From: Harmonia axyridis
Taxonomy: Eukaryota; Arthropoda; Insecta; Coleoptera; Coccinellidae
DNA length: 64,000 bases
Direction: 5' to 3'
Assembly: GCF_914767665.1 (NCBI RefSeq)
Contig: NC_059504.1
Span: forward strand, 8,558,501 to 8,622,500
Shown here: in pieces, positions 10,153-21,402 of the stretch
How the letters are laid out: each line of letters begins with the position of its first letter
Numbering within the stretch: the first letter of the stretch is position 1
The notes under the pieces: generated by a model
Told to the model about the DNA's origin: nothing
Seen by the model: only the letters and a program-made list of their open reading frames with translations
The model's database searches: none
Translations under genes and position numbers: made by a program

Positions 10153-10436
10153 TTCCTACTAGCGTTTCGAAAGTATTACTTTCCACACGAATTGTCGTTT
10201 GGAAAGAATAATACTCTTCCAAATTCGTGCAGAAAAAAGTCCTGATATTCCCTTTCCAATTGCAAATATAATAGAATCGCATGAATCATAAAATTTTGGC
10301 ATGTTTCTATGCGTCAATCCTAAAATTCAAACGTTTCTCTATGCGGCTGAGCGCACAAAAATATAATTTCTTATAACGTCAGTCGGTATCAAGACGAACA
10401 CTCTCCGTTAAAGTGTTTCATTTACGCTAGTAGGAA
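10153..10436. repeat. 284-bp segment bounded by 13-bp perfect inverted repeat
   Basis: TTCCTACTAGCGT at 10153-10165 is the exact complement of ACGCTAGTAGGAA at 10424-10436. The enclosed sequence has no coding potential. It could be a small MITE, but no flanking duplication was recognised. Confidence 0.45.
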
Positions 10437-10467
10437 AAATATTGTTCCTAACTCATGTGAAAAGTGC

Positions 10468-10523
10468 CTTTTCGGCACTCGACAGCTTCGCGTCGTTCGG
10501 TCAAGCTGTTGAGTGCGGAAAAG
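10468..10523. repeat. 56-nt hairpin (21-nt arms, 14-nt loop)
   Basis: CTTTTCGGCACTCGACAGCTT (10468-10488; key core GGCACTCGACAGC) pairs with 10503-10523 at 19 of 21 positions around the loop CGCGTCGTTCGGTC. The GCGGCACTCG-like text also appears in the repeat region at 17.5-18.8 kb. Confidence 0.6.
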
Positions 10524-10639
10524 TTTAGGTAAATAACTATTCACAGGTTTCTTGGTCCAGTTTTCTTTGAAAAAATTTTGAAATGAGACCAACTAGTTTC
10601 AAATTCATCATAAATTTGTTATCATGGCTTTGAAAAAAA

Positions 10640-11195
10640 GCTTATAGGTATTTTTAAACATAAATATTAGTCGATTTGTGTCTGCATCATAAAGTAATTC
10701 TTGATTAAACATGCCAGCTTACGAGCTAAATTCTCTTCATTTGTGAGAGGTTTTAATTTTCTGCTTTAATATGGAGAAATCTGCAGCTGAGGCTCATCGA
10801 ATGCTCTCAAATATCTATGGTGATGACTCTATTAGTGAAAGAACGTGCCGAGAGTGGTTTCAACGCTTCAAGAACTGTGATTTTGACGTCGAAGTCCAGC
10901 ATGGCGGTGAAAGAGAGAAGGTTTTCAGAGATACAGGATTGGAGGCATAACTTGATCAAGACTCGAGTCAAACGCAACAAGAATTGGCAGGATTATTGGG
11001 AGTGACGCAAGAAGCCATTTAAAAACGCCTGAAAGTCATGGAAATGATTCAGAAACAAGGAAATTGAATGCCGTACGAGTAGAAGCCGAGAGATGTAGAA
11101 TGGCGTTTGCTAGCTTATGAACAGCTGCTAGCAAGGCAAAGACGGAAGGGATTTCTGCATCGCTTATGACTGGAGACGAAAAATGGGTTCATTAC
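10640..11195 (+). pseudogene. DD34D mariner transposase remnant, N-terminal half
   Basis: Similar to the mariner copies at 22.8, 24.2, 34.5 and 41.4 kb. From the ATG at 10711 it reads MPAYELNS, then EVLIFCFNMEKSAAEAHRML, SERTCREWFQRFKN, GLLGVTQEAI and EQLLARQRRKGFLHR. These cover the paired-like helix-turn-helix region and linker of mariner transposase. In-frame stops occur at several places. Homology stops just after the first catalytic block (GDEKW-like, mutated). The outer terminal repeat is missing on the left. Confidence 0.85.
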
Positions 11196-11253
11196 GCGTT
11201 CATTCTTCTTTGATAGCTTCAGGGATTGAAACAAAACCTTCGGTGACCACATA

Positions 11254-11850
11254 TACAGGGTGTTTCCTAAACATGCGGCAAAAATTCAGGGGGTTGTTCC
11301 TTGGACTATTCTTAGAATATTTTGTCCTTTGATGATTTTTGAAAAACCTATTTGTTTCGAAGATATAGGGGAAACAAAATTTCAGATAATAACATTTTAT
11401 TATGAAAAATTACATGAAAATACAACTCAACCTACAAAAACTGTTGAAAATGACCACCTCTAGCCTGCATACAAGCATCCAATCTTCTCCTCATTGACTG
11501 CCGAACCCTTTCAAAAACACCAGGATCATTTCTTATTAAGTTACACCCAGCAATGATCCGATTTCGCAAGTCTTCCACATTATCAATTTTTAGTCAAAAA
11601 ACTGGCCGTTTTTAGTAATTGGAATGTTGTTAAACAAATTTAAAAATAAATTGTACCTACTTAGTAAACACAGTGCGGTACGCATTTTTATTTAAACTAT
11701 TATTAATTTTAAAAATATGAAAAATGTTGTTCTCCCTGTATCTTCGAAACAAAGAGGTTTTTCAAAAATCATCCAAGGACAAAACATGCTTAAAATAGTC
11801 CAAGGAACAACCCCCTGAATTTTTGCCGCATGTTTAGGAAACACCCTGTA
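11254..11850 (-). mobile_element. non-autonomous Tc1/mariner-class element, copy 2 (inverted)
   Basis: Begins TACAGGGTGTTTCC and ends GGAAACACCCTGTA with TA at 11252-11253 and 11851-11852. It is the reverse-orientation twin of 7113-7722. The transposase tail, with its stop at 11432-11434 (minus strand), is still readable (GGHFQQFL). It has lost 13 bp beside GATAATGTGGAAG compared with copy 1. The pair are so similar that they probably moved recently. Confidence 0.85.
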
Positions 11851-11852
11851 TA

Positions 11853-12589
11853 CTTATATACCTAAACATATGTGGTCTCCAAGGAATGAGCGAGCACTCC
11901 CCCCTATTAGCGCTCTTCTCACCTAGAAATGTCTAAAATCTTCGTCAAGGTTTATCCAACCCAATAACAAATCCAAATGAATGACACTAGGGGTGCCTGA
12001 ATCATGTCAACAACGCTATTCGATAAAATACACGACATAGCAGTAATTCCCTCCGACCATTATCAATTTACCATCGCACCGACGGATTTTTACGTCGCTC
12101 TAAACGTATCAAAGATCAAAAGCACCCCGTCTCAGGTCGTATAACACCACCCCGGCTAAAACTGCATATTATATCCCGTTGCACAGTTGAACCGACCCCT
12201 CGTTACGTACGTCGTCACATCACATCACCTTCGGCTCGTTCGTCGTTTCCAGGGCGTATAATAAATAGCGAACGAGTTTTCCAACCCCCCGCATACCCCC
12301 TCCGTCGTTCGGCAACCACCACCACCACCACCCCTTGCGTCGGTCCATGCATGTGCAAACATCCAAGGGTGTCGCGATACGATAATTGAAATATATTGTT
12401 TAACTTTTGATCACGGAGTTTCGAATCTGGCGTGGGGTTCGGCGTGTACGTACGAATGATTAATTAGACGCGTGGAGATGGGGCTTAACGTCGATGGGAA
12501 TTTTTGGACGTTAACCAGATAGATTAATTTGTGCATTAGTGTAGGTGGTGGAAATGTCGTGGATTATATATCTCGTGTTTCGATGAACC
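11853..12589. other. GC- and CpG-richer unique island in intron 2
   Basis: No open frame is convincing. The stretch 12000-12560 is less AT-rich than its neighbours, keeps many CpG dinucleotides, has a short CCACCA microsatellite near 12315, and lacks repeat matches in this window. It is a candidate for conserved non-coding (regulatory) DNA by inference only. Confidence 0.35.
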
Positions 12590-13935
12590 AGTTCATGAGT
12601 TCGAGGAAATTTTGAACCAGAAATTTAGAAAAATATCGTTAAAATTGAATTGTACAAATCGATCGTTGTATTTCCTAAAATATTGGTCACATACCTATCA
12701 AACATGAACGTTTTTTATAGATCTTGCTGTGGTCTAAAACATATCGAGGTTTCAAGTGCGTATTTTGCTTCAAGGGAATTTGGCAGCCTCGAGATTATTA
12801 TCAAAATTTTTTTTGAAAATTTCAGTTTACAACCTATAATTTCTGAAATAATGTACTAATCGCCCAACTGCAAGTATTTTCGTGATCTACATAGTCGTAT
12901 CAATCAATAAAATGGTTCAATAGTCCCATGAAGGAACTTTTATTTTTTTTCAATTTTCTAAGTATGGAAAATTTTACGAAATTTTTTCGACAAAAAATTT
13001 TTCAGGTGAGATCGAAATTCGGCTAATCAGAGATCGTTAATTCTGGCACCGCTCACCGATTTCGCGTAGACCTCACAGTTTTGAGTAAATTCGAACTCCA
13101 AATTTGGGAAAATATTGAATTTCGATCCAAAAATCGTTATATCTCCTAAATTATTCGTCACAGACCCCTCAAATAAAAACGTTTTTTGAACATCGGGTTC
13201 TGATCTGGAACTTAGTAAAGTTTCAGGGGTGTAGCTTACGTCCAGGAGAAGTTGCAGTCTCTGGAATTTCTTCCATTTTTTTTTTGGAAATTTCTGATTT
13301 TTACCTATAATTTCTGGAATAATGTACTAATCGCCGAACTGCAAGCATTTTAGTGATCTACATAGTTGAATCAATTAACAAAATGGTACAATTGTCTCAT
13401 GAAGGAACTTTTAATTTTTTTCATATTTCTATGGAATATTTTAGGGTTAGGTATGGAAAATTTTACGAAAATTCTTCGACAAAAAATTTTTCAGGTGAGA
13501 TCGAAATTCGGCTAATCAGGTATCGTCAATTCTGGCACCACTCACCGATTTTACGTAGACCTCACAGTTTTGAGGGAATTCGAATTCGAAATTTGGGAAA
13601 AAATTGAAGTTCCATCCAAAAATCGTTATATCTTCTAAATTATTCGTCACAGACCCCTCAAATACTAATGTTTTTTGAACATCAGGTTCTGATCTGAACC
13701 ATTGTGAGGTTTCAAGGGCGTAGCTCACGTCCAGGAGAAGTTGCAGCCACAGGAATTGCATCCATTTTTTTTTTCGAAAAATTCAGATTTTCACCTATTA
13801 TTTCTGAAATAATGTACTAATCGCCAAACTGCAAGCATTTCGTGATCTACATAGTCGAATCAATCAATACAGTGGTACAATAGTCCTATGGAGGAACTTT
13901 CGATTTTTTTCAATTTTCTAAGGGTCACAGGTATG
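12590..13935. repeat. tandem array of the 470-490 bp unit (about 2.8 units)
   Basis: Same unit as 3533-4645. The landmark GTTAATTCTGGCACCGCTCA lies at 13035 and its next occurrence at 13525 (period 490). The first unit (from about 12590) is a divergent subtype with TTTTTTATAGATC and GGTCTAAAACATAT, closer to the single unit at 28745-29190. The last unit is cut at about 13935, inside the AAGGGT...GGTATGGAAAATTTTA segment. Non-coding. Confidence 0.85.
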
Positions 13936-14549
13936 GAAAATTTTATGGCCTATACGTATACATTTCAAACGACAATCTACGATTCGATCGAACGTTAAAA
14001 CTTTTCCAAAAACCCGCCATTCATCAATCTTCCAGATGACTATCATAATCAATGGTCGGTAACTCGATAGAAGAAAGCTCGTTTCCAAGAAAACACGATT
14101 CTTCCCTCTGCATAATATAACATCTAAATTGAACGTGGCCGGATAATCAGTGTCGTACGTCGTAAACACAGTACGCACCCGTAAATCAGGCGATTAACTC
14201 GACGCTGCGACATTTCAATTAACGATATAATGTCCAGGCCGTAGCCATAGATAAATATAAATAATGTTCCATTAACAATCGGTTCGGACACGTGTATTTG
14301 GTGATTTTGTGGCTCTTGGTGCAATGAATCCCGATCTCTCTGAATCACGCCATCTATACGCCTACGAGGAGTATACGTTTCGAAATTACCTGTTTCGGGA
14401 AATGGGCGTAAGAATGAATATTGTTTCGCAGCATTTGGATTTGATGAGTTAGAGGGCCTTTTATCAAGCGGTGGACAGGATAAAAATGTATGAAAGCGAA
14501 TTCGCATCTCGTTTACAGCTCTCGAGAAAATATGATTGACTTTCATGTA
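13936..14549. other. unassigned, CpG-containing sequence
   Basis: A 140-codon minus-strand frame (14124-14546) is open but shows no family signature. It runs into the rosa boundary, so I do not treat it as a gene. No repeat ends were found. Confidence 0.35.
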
Positions 14550-15456
14550 TAGGGTGTTTTTTTTTCGAGGTATATAACTTTAAGTTGGTATTACTGTTCA
14601 AGATGGCAACCGATTTAACAGCTGTCAAGTGATTTATTCTCAGTTTGGTTTGGCAATTCATCATGAATGGACTCACGCCTGAACAACGCTTGCAAATAGT
14701 ATAATTTGGCCCAAAATGAGATTGCCGTTGTTCCCGATTTTCATGAGCGAATTTTGTTTAGCGATGAAGCGCACTTCTGGCTGAATGGCTACGTCAACAA
14801 ACAAAACTGCCGCATTTGGAGTGAAGCTAATTCTCAAGTGTATGTCTAAACACCGTTTAGTGCACTTTATGGGCTGGTGGAATCATTGGTCCGTACTTCT
14901 TCAAAAACGATGATGGCCAGAATGTTACAGTCAATGGTGATCGGTATAGAGCCATGATTACTAACTTTTTCATTCCTGAATTGAACAATCATGATGTCCA
15001 GGAGCTGTGGTTTCAACAAGACGGCGCAACATGTCACACAGCTCGTGCCACAATCGATCTATTCAAAGACACGCTTGGTGACCGCCTAATTTCACGTTTT
15101 GGACCTGTGAATTGGCCTCCAAGATCTTGTGATTTAACACCGCTAGACTACTTTCTGTGGAGCTATATAAAGTCATTGGTCTATGCGGATAAGCCACAAA
15201 CCCTTGACCATTTGGAAGACAACATTCGTCGTGTTATTGCCCTTATACGGCCACAAATGTTGGAAAAAGTCATCGAAAATTGGACGTCCAGATTGGACTA
15301 CATCCGAGCCAGCCGTGGCGGTCATATGCCAGAAATCATATTTAAAATGTAATACCACAAGATTATCTTGCGGATAAATGAAATTCATGTCAATCGAATA
15401 ATCCATCGTTGTTTTATTGCAATTTAAAGTTCTATAGCTCTAAAAAAAACACCCTC
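14550..15456 (+). mobile_element. rosa-type DD41D element, copy D
   Basis: Flanked by TA (14548-14549 and 15457-15458) with the family ends GGGTG-T-run-CGAGGTATATAAC and TATAGCTCTA-A-run-CACCC. The transposase runs on the plus strand. After a stub LTPEQRLQIV the sequence jumps to QNEIAVVPDFHERILFSDE, a third deletion junction. A further 30 bp is lost between VYV and the CALWAGG region. From 14954 to 15352 the catalytic remainder is open: WFQQDGATCHTA, NWPPRSCDLTPLDYFLW, ending GGHMPEIIFKM. D2 and D3 have 41 residues between them. Not functional as it stands. Confidence 0.9.
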
Positions 15457-15458
15457 TA

Positions 15459-15966
15459 GTTGAATTGTATTTTCATTTAACCTTGGTGAGTTTTTCATCT
15501 CTGATTAAAGATATCCTCTTTCGAAATGACCTCAGTCAATTACAGTGACTCGATAAAGACATTAGAAACACGTAGGCTCAAGCCCTAGCCATTCACCATT
15601 TTTAGGCTGAATTTGAATGTGAAGGCAGTATAGGATTTGGATTCAAGACATAATAAAAAAACCTATAAATTGTTATAGCATTTTCAACAGAATTTTCTTT
15701 CCAATCCTATGTACTCACATTTATTTCAAGTGTAAAAGGTAACCGTCGTATTTGAATTTGCCCCATACAGAACTATCCTTTTCTTGACCTGTCATTATTA
15801 CTTCATTTTGATACATAATTGATACTCAACTTGAAGTAAGTCCTTTCCCGTTTTAATGATAGAATTCAACAAACTTCCACTGTGTAGGAGAATAGACATG
15901 CGAGGATATCGCTTAAAAAGTTCCATAATTGTTCAAGTTACTTATTCAAACCAATATTGGTTTCAG
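15459..15966 (+). other. end of intron 2
   Basis: No element or gene recognised. It closes with a TATTGGTTTCAG acceptor (AG at 15965-15966) for the exon at 15967. Confidence 0.45.
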
Positions 15967-16105
15967 GCTCCCCCTGTAACGAAGTATGGTATATCAGAAT
16001 GTTTCAACAAAAACAAGGACAAAACTACGCACAACAAGAAGAACCTACCCTTTTTGGAGAAAGCAGAAAGGAAAACTGTCATACTCCCTCATAAAGATAA
16101 TCCTG
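15967..16105 (+). CDS. STPG/SHIPPO-like protein gene, third visible exon
   Basis: The acceptor is TTGGTTTCAG and the donor CCTG|GTAAGT at 16106. The 139-bp exon enters in phase 0 and leaves in phase 1. It encodes APPVTKYGISECFNKNKDKT, then KKNLPFLEKAERKTVILPH and KDNPG. The start is again a P-P-x-x-x-Y motif. The last three residues, with the next exon, form NPGPADY, so a phase-1 intron of only 54 nt splits the glycine of the PGPxxY motif. Frame and phases agree with both neighbouring exons. Confidence 0.75.
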
Positions 16106-16159
16106 GTAAGTTCAACAAAACTTTGAAATGAATTGTTTGTTTCTATGTCAATCTTTTAG

Positions 16160-16272
16160 GGCCAGCTGATTATATGAGCCAGAAAGTCATTGGAGTGGAT
16201 GGTTTCTTCTTCGATCGTACGAAGAGATTTAAGGATGTAAAAGTAGCAGCTCCACCACCCGATCACTATTAT
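16160..16272 (+). CDS. STPG/SHIPPO-like protein gene, fourth visible exon
   Basis: The acceptor is ATCTTTTAG (AG 16158-16159) and the donor TATTAT|GTGAGT at 16273. With the carried base it encodes GPADYMSQKVIGVDGFFFDR, then KRFKDVKVAAPPPDHYY. PGPADY is the best match to the canonical sperm-tail PG-rich repeat (P-G-P-x-x-Y). It is in phase 0 with the exon at 45099, 28.8 kb away. Small extra exons inside that intron cannot be excluded. Confidence 0.75.
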
Positions 16273-16415
16273 GTGAGTTTTACTATAGTTTTGAACTTTA
16301 TTAACAAAAAATCATCATTATTTGATGTTTTAGTGTTTTTTCTGAACATCCTACTGACATAGTATAATACATCATTTTGAAGGGAAAAAATAAAGAATTC
16401 AACGAAGTAATGATA

Positions 16416-16758
16416 TACATGGTGTTCCATTAAAAAATATAGGTTTGTGTTGAATCTTCAAAACCATACCCCGAAAAAAAATATTGAGTACGCCACTGGA
16501 TTCTACGCAGAATTCTGATTCAGACGTAGTTTTTACCTCAGCATTATTTCTAATATCTACGGAGATGAAGGAGGGGTCCGAAAAGTATCAATTTCCAAAA
16601 TCGCCCTGTATCTCTTGAACGGAAACAGTTTTGCAAAATCTGATTAGACCAACTTGAGTTTCACGAAAAAGTAGGACAGGAACGTGCAAACCGAAAGGCT
16701 CTATCTTAAATAACAAGCGAGAAACCTGGCTGTCTCACCCAAAATGGGATGCACTGTA
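16416..16758. mobile_element. probable small Tc1/mariner-class MITE
   Basis: Starts TACATGGTGTTCCATT after TA and ends AATGGGATGCACTGTA, i.e. imperfect inverted ends of the TACAGGGTGTTCCATT type common in insect MITEs. No coding capacity. The ends are divergent, so the boundaries are approximate. Confidence 0.5.
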
Positions 16759-17504
16759 CTGCATATAACTCCTGCAGATTTTTGGTCCTTCGAGCCGGAT
16801 AGGACTATTGAATCCTCATAGTTCTGCCGCTAGAATTCCGACGCACCGAGCCACGGCCTAATCTATCGGAAGAGCATTCAATTCGCCATCGACTACTTGG
16901 ATGCGTTGATTTATTCGTCCTCTCGATGTATCTGACATTCGGCTCTCTCTCGCTCTCTCCGGCCGTTGTTCCGCGAAGACGTGACTCACCAGGGCCGAGG
17001 GGAAGGCGACCAGCAAAGCGTGCATCCTCCTCGTAAAGATCACCGTGAACTTCTTGACGACGCGAAACGTCGCACGAATTGCAGCAATATCGATCTTCAT
17101 TGAAAATCCTTCGCTTTAGGAGACATTTCGAGCTGTCGGGGGGAGAGGGGGAATGCCCCTCTTGTTTCGTTGAAAGCGAGAGGGGCGATTATTGCGTTCG
17201 GTTGTATTGAGAGAGGGGGGATTTGGGAGTTGATGACGCGAAATGTGACGATTTTTAGGATGGTCGTGAAAAATGTAACTTTGCATAATTTATACTATAA
17301 TCATTTATTATTTTTATGATACACAACAACCAAATGGCGTATTCTGCATTTCTTAAATAACTTGAACAAAATATATTTCTATATTAGGTATTCATTTTTT
17401 CCTGCAATTGCCATGAAAAGAAGCATATTCTTCATAGCTTACTAAATTTCGAAAATATGTATTGGTATATCAGTTGTATTATTTAAATTTATGCATTTGT
17501 AGGA
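16759..17504. other. CpG-rich island then AT-rich sequence, no gene
   Basis: 16790-17250 is clearly more GC- and CpG-rich than its surroundings. An 80-codon minus-strand frame (16858-17100) has no recognisable family. Possible conserved non-coding DNA in the large intron. Confidence 0.35.
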
Positions 17505-18790
17505 AGCAGTAGGTGTATTGTGCAACAAGTGGGGAATGTCCAACTTTTCTCACGAATGAGAAAGAAACTTTTCCTAACATTGCCATGAGAAGTAGCATAT
17601 TCTCCATAGCTTACTCAATTTCAAAACTATGTATTGCTCATACTGTGAGGAATATTATTCCACACGGCACTGTGCCCACACCTCGTTTGGTAGACCAATG
17701 AAATTGGGATTTTGAGAAGTCTATTCTATGGAAACGCAAGAAATAGATAGGTACTGTCAATGAAGGGCATTTTGAATTGAATGCGGTACTTGTATTATTT
17801 GAATTTGTGCAGTTGTGGGAAACAGTATATTGGACAACAAGTGGGGAATGTCCAATATTTCTCTCGAGTGTGGAAGTTCGTGGCACGAGCCTGAAAGGTG
17901 AGTACCGCGAACACACGAGTGAAAAAAGGACTTTCTCCACATGTTGCACACTATACTTTTCCTGCAACTGCACAAGTAATGTACCTTATTCAATTCAAAA
18001 TAGGCTTCGTTCACAGTATCTGTTTATTCATTGCGTTTCTATAGAAACGACTTCTCGAAAGCCCAATTTCATTGGTCTACCAAGCGAGGTGTGGGCAAAG
18101 TGCCGTGTGGAATAATATTTCTCACAGTATGAGCAATACATAGTTTTGAAATTGGGTAAGCTATGAATAATACGCTACTTTCCATAGCAGTTGTAGGAAA
18201 AGTATAGTGTGCAACATGTGGAGAAGGTCCTTTTCTCACTCGTGGGTTCGTGATACTCTCTTTTCAGGCTCGTGCCACGAACTTCCACACTCTAGAGAAA
18301 TATTGGACTCTCCCCACTTTTTGCACAATATACTCGTGAGAAAAAGTTGGGCTTTCCCCTTCTTGTTGTACAATATACTAATTTCTCAGTTGTGTGTTTG
18401 CGGCACTCGCCTCTCATACTCGTGCTACAAAATTCCACACTCGTGAGAAAAGTTGGACTTTCCTCACTTGTTACACAATATACTAATTTCTCACTCCTGT
18501 GTTTGCGGCACTTGCCTTTCATGCTTGTGCTACAAAATTCCACACTCGTGAAAAAAGTTGGACATTCCTCACTTGTTGCACAATATACTAATTTCTCACT
18601 CGTGGCTTTCATGCTCGTGTCACAAAATTCCACGCTTCTGAGAAAAGTTGGACTTTCCCCACTTCTTGCACAGTATACCATTTCTCTCTCGTATGTTTGC
18701 GGCACTCGCTTTTCATGCTCGTGCTACAAAATTCCACACTCGTGAAAAAAGTTGGACTTTCTCCACTTGTTGCACAATATACTAATTATG
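17505..18790. repeat. complex array: inverted modules followed by ~118-bp tandem units
   Basis: From about 18300 to 18790 a ~118-bp unit repeats about four to five times (one copy ~14 bp shorter). Landmarks per unit are CTCGTGAGAAAAGTTGGAC, CACTTGTTGCACAATATAC, TTTGCGGCACTCGC and GCTCGTGCTACAAAATTCC. Upstream, a module at about 17590-17790 reappears inverted at about 17990-18180 (shared CCGTGTGGAATAAT / ATTATTCCACACGG). The module 17812-17966 reappears inverted at about 18185-18335. Long frames open on both strands here are by-products of a period close to a multiple of three. Confidence 0.75.
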
Positions 18791-20041
18791 GCAGTTGAGA
18801 ATTGTAATGAAGAAGATGCTTTTTAAAGTATCAGGACGTTGCCAGGTTACAGGGACATCCTCGCATAAGATTCTCATTTTATTAATAGCTATAATAATTT
18901 TTCCTTCAAATCTTCAGATTAACCTTGGAAATAACGAATCCCGCGATATCAAAAATTAAGAAGAGAAACGTCAATTTATCTCCTGGAACGACTCCAACCG
19001 CTCATCATCGAAACTAATGAACCGGAAACGATCCGGCATGTTGAGTGGATAAGATGGACGTCCACGTTAAACTCTCAGACCCCGATAGCCATAAATTCAC
19101 CGCCCGGAAAACTCCAGATACAGATTTATACAATTCGCACAGCAGATGAAATATGGCAACGTCGGTCGCAGCCGAAGATAAAAATCCCTCGAACGTTCGG
19201 CGGGGGGCCCACTAGGAGGGGAGCTCCGAATTTTCATCGCGACGGTCCCGTCAGATTTATCACGTGCCATTAACATAACCTCACTTTCGAAATATGCCCG
19301 AGTCGCGGTTTAAAGAACAATGCGATTGACGATTCCGCTGAAAGAGCAGTTGGCTGTGAGACCACAGAAAAAAAGGCGTATAATTCATAGATGGGCTGAC
19401 AAATGCGAGGTCGATGCCGATTCACGGAGCGTGGGGTCGAGTGGACTTTTTTCGACCGTGGCCGAACCACAGAATGATTGAGTGGACCCAAATCGTAGGA
19501 ATTAGGATTGATTTCTTCGGGGGGCTTTTTGCGGATGCGTAATTACGCCGAGAGGCATTTTGATGGACAGATCTATTCCTGTAGGTTTTTCTTGATTTCC
19601 TCAAGGTGTGTCCTGTTACGTCTGCTGTCTGTTGGGGTTGCATCGGGAGAATGAAAATGGATTATGCCTTCGTTTTAACGTAATCAAGTAGTTGAGTTTC
19701 AGTCACTGAATTAAAGGATTGGGGATTTAGGTGCAGAATGGAGCGGTATGATGGATCGATGAAATGTTTTGGATTGATGATAATGAATGGACAGAAGGGG
19801 AAATATCTAGTATACATATTGGATATTGTTTATGAATCTGATGTAGTCTCTTACCTATTGATTTTTGAGGAAAATATTTTTCTAAGTTGCTAATTATTTA
19901 TATAGCTGATATCACCTCACAATATATTATTGATAAAATTTGTTAAACATATATTTCATCTTGAAATTTTTAAATGGGGAAAGTTCCGGTTTTTAATGAA
20001 TGTAGTGGTCATCCTGCCAGTCAGGGGAGCTCTCTTATACC
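18791..20041. other. unique sequence, partly CpG-rich, no gene
   Basis: 18950-19640 is relatively rich in GC and CpG, with no repeat matches in the window and no credible protein. 19640-20041 is AT-rich. A regulatory role is possible but untested. Confidence 0.35.
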
Positions 20042-20632
20042 ATAGAGTAATAAACATAGATGGAGGGGGTATACGCAATTTTTCATGTCCCCAACATGGA
20101 TAGATTACGTTGTCGGATTGTGATATATTTTCAAATCCACAATTTTACCATATCATTTTGAATGTATATTATATTGACTGAAATATATTTATTGAGTGAT
20201 TTCCCGATTTCCGATTAAATGTGCAAATTTCAATATTAGGAAACCGATATTTTTTTGATTGTCGAATTCATAATAAGCAGAATATTCATTATTTTCTGTA
20301 TCTACCTGATGAAATTCAAGGTTTAGCAACTTTTCCTCGCCTAGTGTCATCGGTTGTTTCACGTCGTTTGGCGCGCTTGAAGTTTATTTTCTGAATTTCT
20401 GATATATTTTAGATATTCATTTCAATATATTTTGAGTTAATATGAAATGTTGATTCACTATGGGACATACGAAGTGCGTTCTTATTTCAAGTTATATTTC
20501 AAGCGAATTGAGTGAAATATCGTATCACTGATATGTTTTCATTTCCGCGCGCTTCATGTCAAATTTGTAAGTTCAAGTTGGGGACAAAATTTGCTTACTG
20601 AAAATATGCTCCCTCTATGTTTATTACTCTGT
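20042..20632 (+). mobile_element. 590-bp MITE family, copy 1
   Basis: Ends are ATAGAGTAATAAACATAGA and TCTATGTTTATTACTCT(GT), a near-perfect 17-bp inverted repeat. Shared internal landmarks with the copies at 52.2, 53.5 and 57.8 kb: TCCCCAACATGG, CGGATTGTGATATATTTTC, TTTCACGTCGTTTGGCGCGC, TTTTGAGTTAATATGAAA and CGCGCGCTTCATGTCAAAT. No intact protein. No flanking duplication was recognised for this copy. Confidence 0.8.
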
Positions 20633-21280
20633 AGATAGTGAACCACCAGCATTAATATACAGTATTTTTCACCACCTATAACCATTTTTCAAAACATGCA
20701 TTCATAAGATGCTCTTGAATTTTTTCAAGATATATTTTTGATTACTTTGCTGAATATGCACTTTCAATCTCAATAAAAGAATTAGCTATTTGGTGACCGG
20801 CGCCTTCACCATTTTGTAGAAGCATATAGTTTCCAATGATAAAAGATACCTATTTCGAACTTCTGAAAGACAAAACTGCCAAAAAGATCTGCTCACCAAT
20901 ATTATTTTTACATGTTGAAGATGTTCATTTTTCAATTGAGAAAGATAGTATAATTATACATTATTTGAACGTTGATTTTGGGAAAATATTATGTTTCTCT
21001 ATGATACAGCTATGATGCTGAATTTTTTCAATGTGTCATGAAATTTCAGCAGAATTTTGTGAATAATGCTTGAAAAATCGAACTTCTTATAGAGTTTTTC
21101 AGTAATCATCCCTGAAACTATCGATATACATTCTTTGTCTATACTAGTTTCGTTATAAAACTTTCCGTTTGGCTGAAACACAGAAAAAACTATAATTCCT
21201 TTGCAGACTTCTACAAATTTTCAGCTCTATTGGAATTATAACAACCACACTCCTAGATTTTCGGCTAAGTTGACCGGACT
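20633..21280. other. AT-rich intronic sequence, nothing recognised
   Basis: No conserved frame, RNA gene or repeat end was seen. Confidence 0.4.
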
Positions 21281-21402
21281 GTATGGGGTGTATCATAAGT
21301 AATTGGAAATATTCCAATTATAGAATCTTGAGAATCTTCATATTGTGGGCTCAAGATTCCATAGATGAAATTCTCCCAATTACTTATCATACACCCTGTA
21401 CA
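21281..21402. mobile_element. 122-bp palindromic MITE
   Basis: GGGTGTATCATAAGTAATTGG at the left pairs with CCAATTACTTATCATACACC at the right. The inner parts (AGAATCTTGAG / CTCAAGATTCC) also pair, so nearly the whole segment folds on itself. Outer GTA/TAC is consistent with TA-directed Tc1/mariner-type insertion. Confidence 0.7.

Noticed and set aside
9815..10162. 115-codon plus-strand frame
   Set aside because: No family signature; runs into an inverted repeat; no promoter or splice evidence.
14124..14546. 140-codon minus-strand frame
   Set aside because: No recognisable domain, no splice context, ends at a transposon border; likely incidental opening in CpG-richer DNA.
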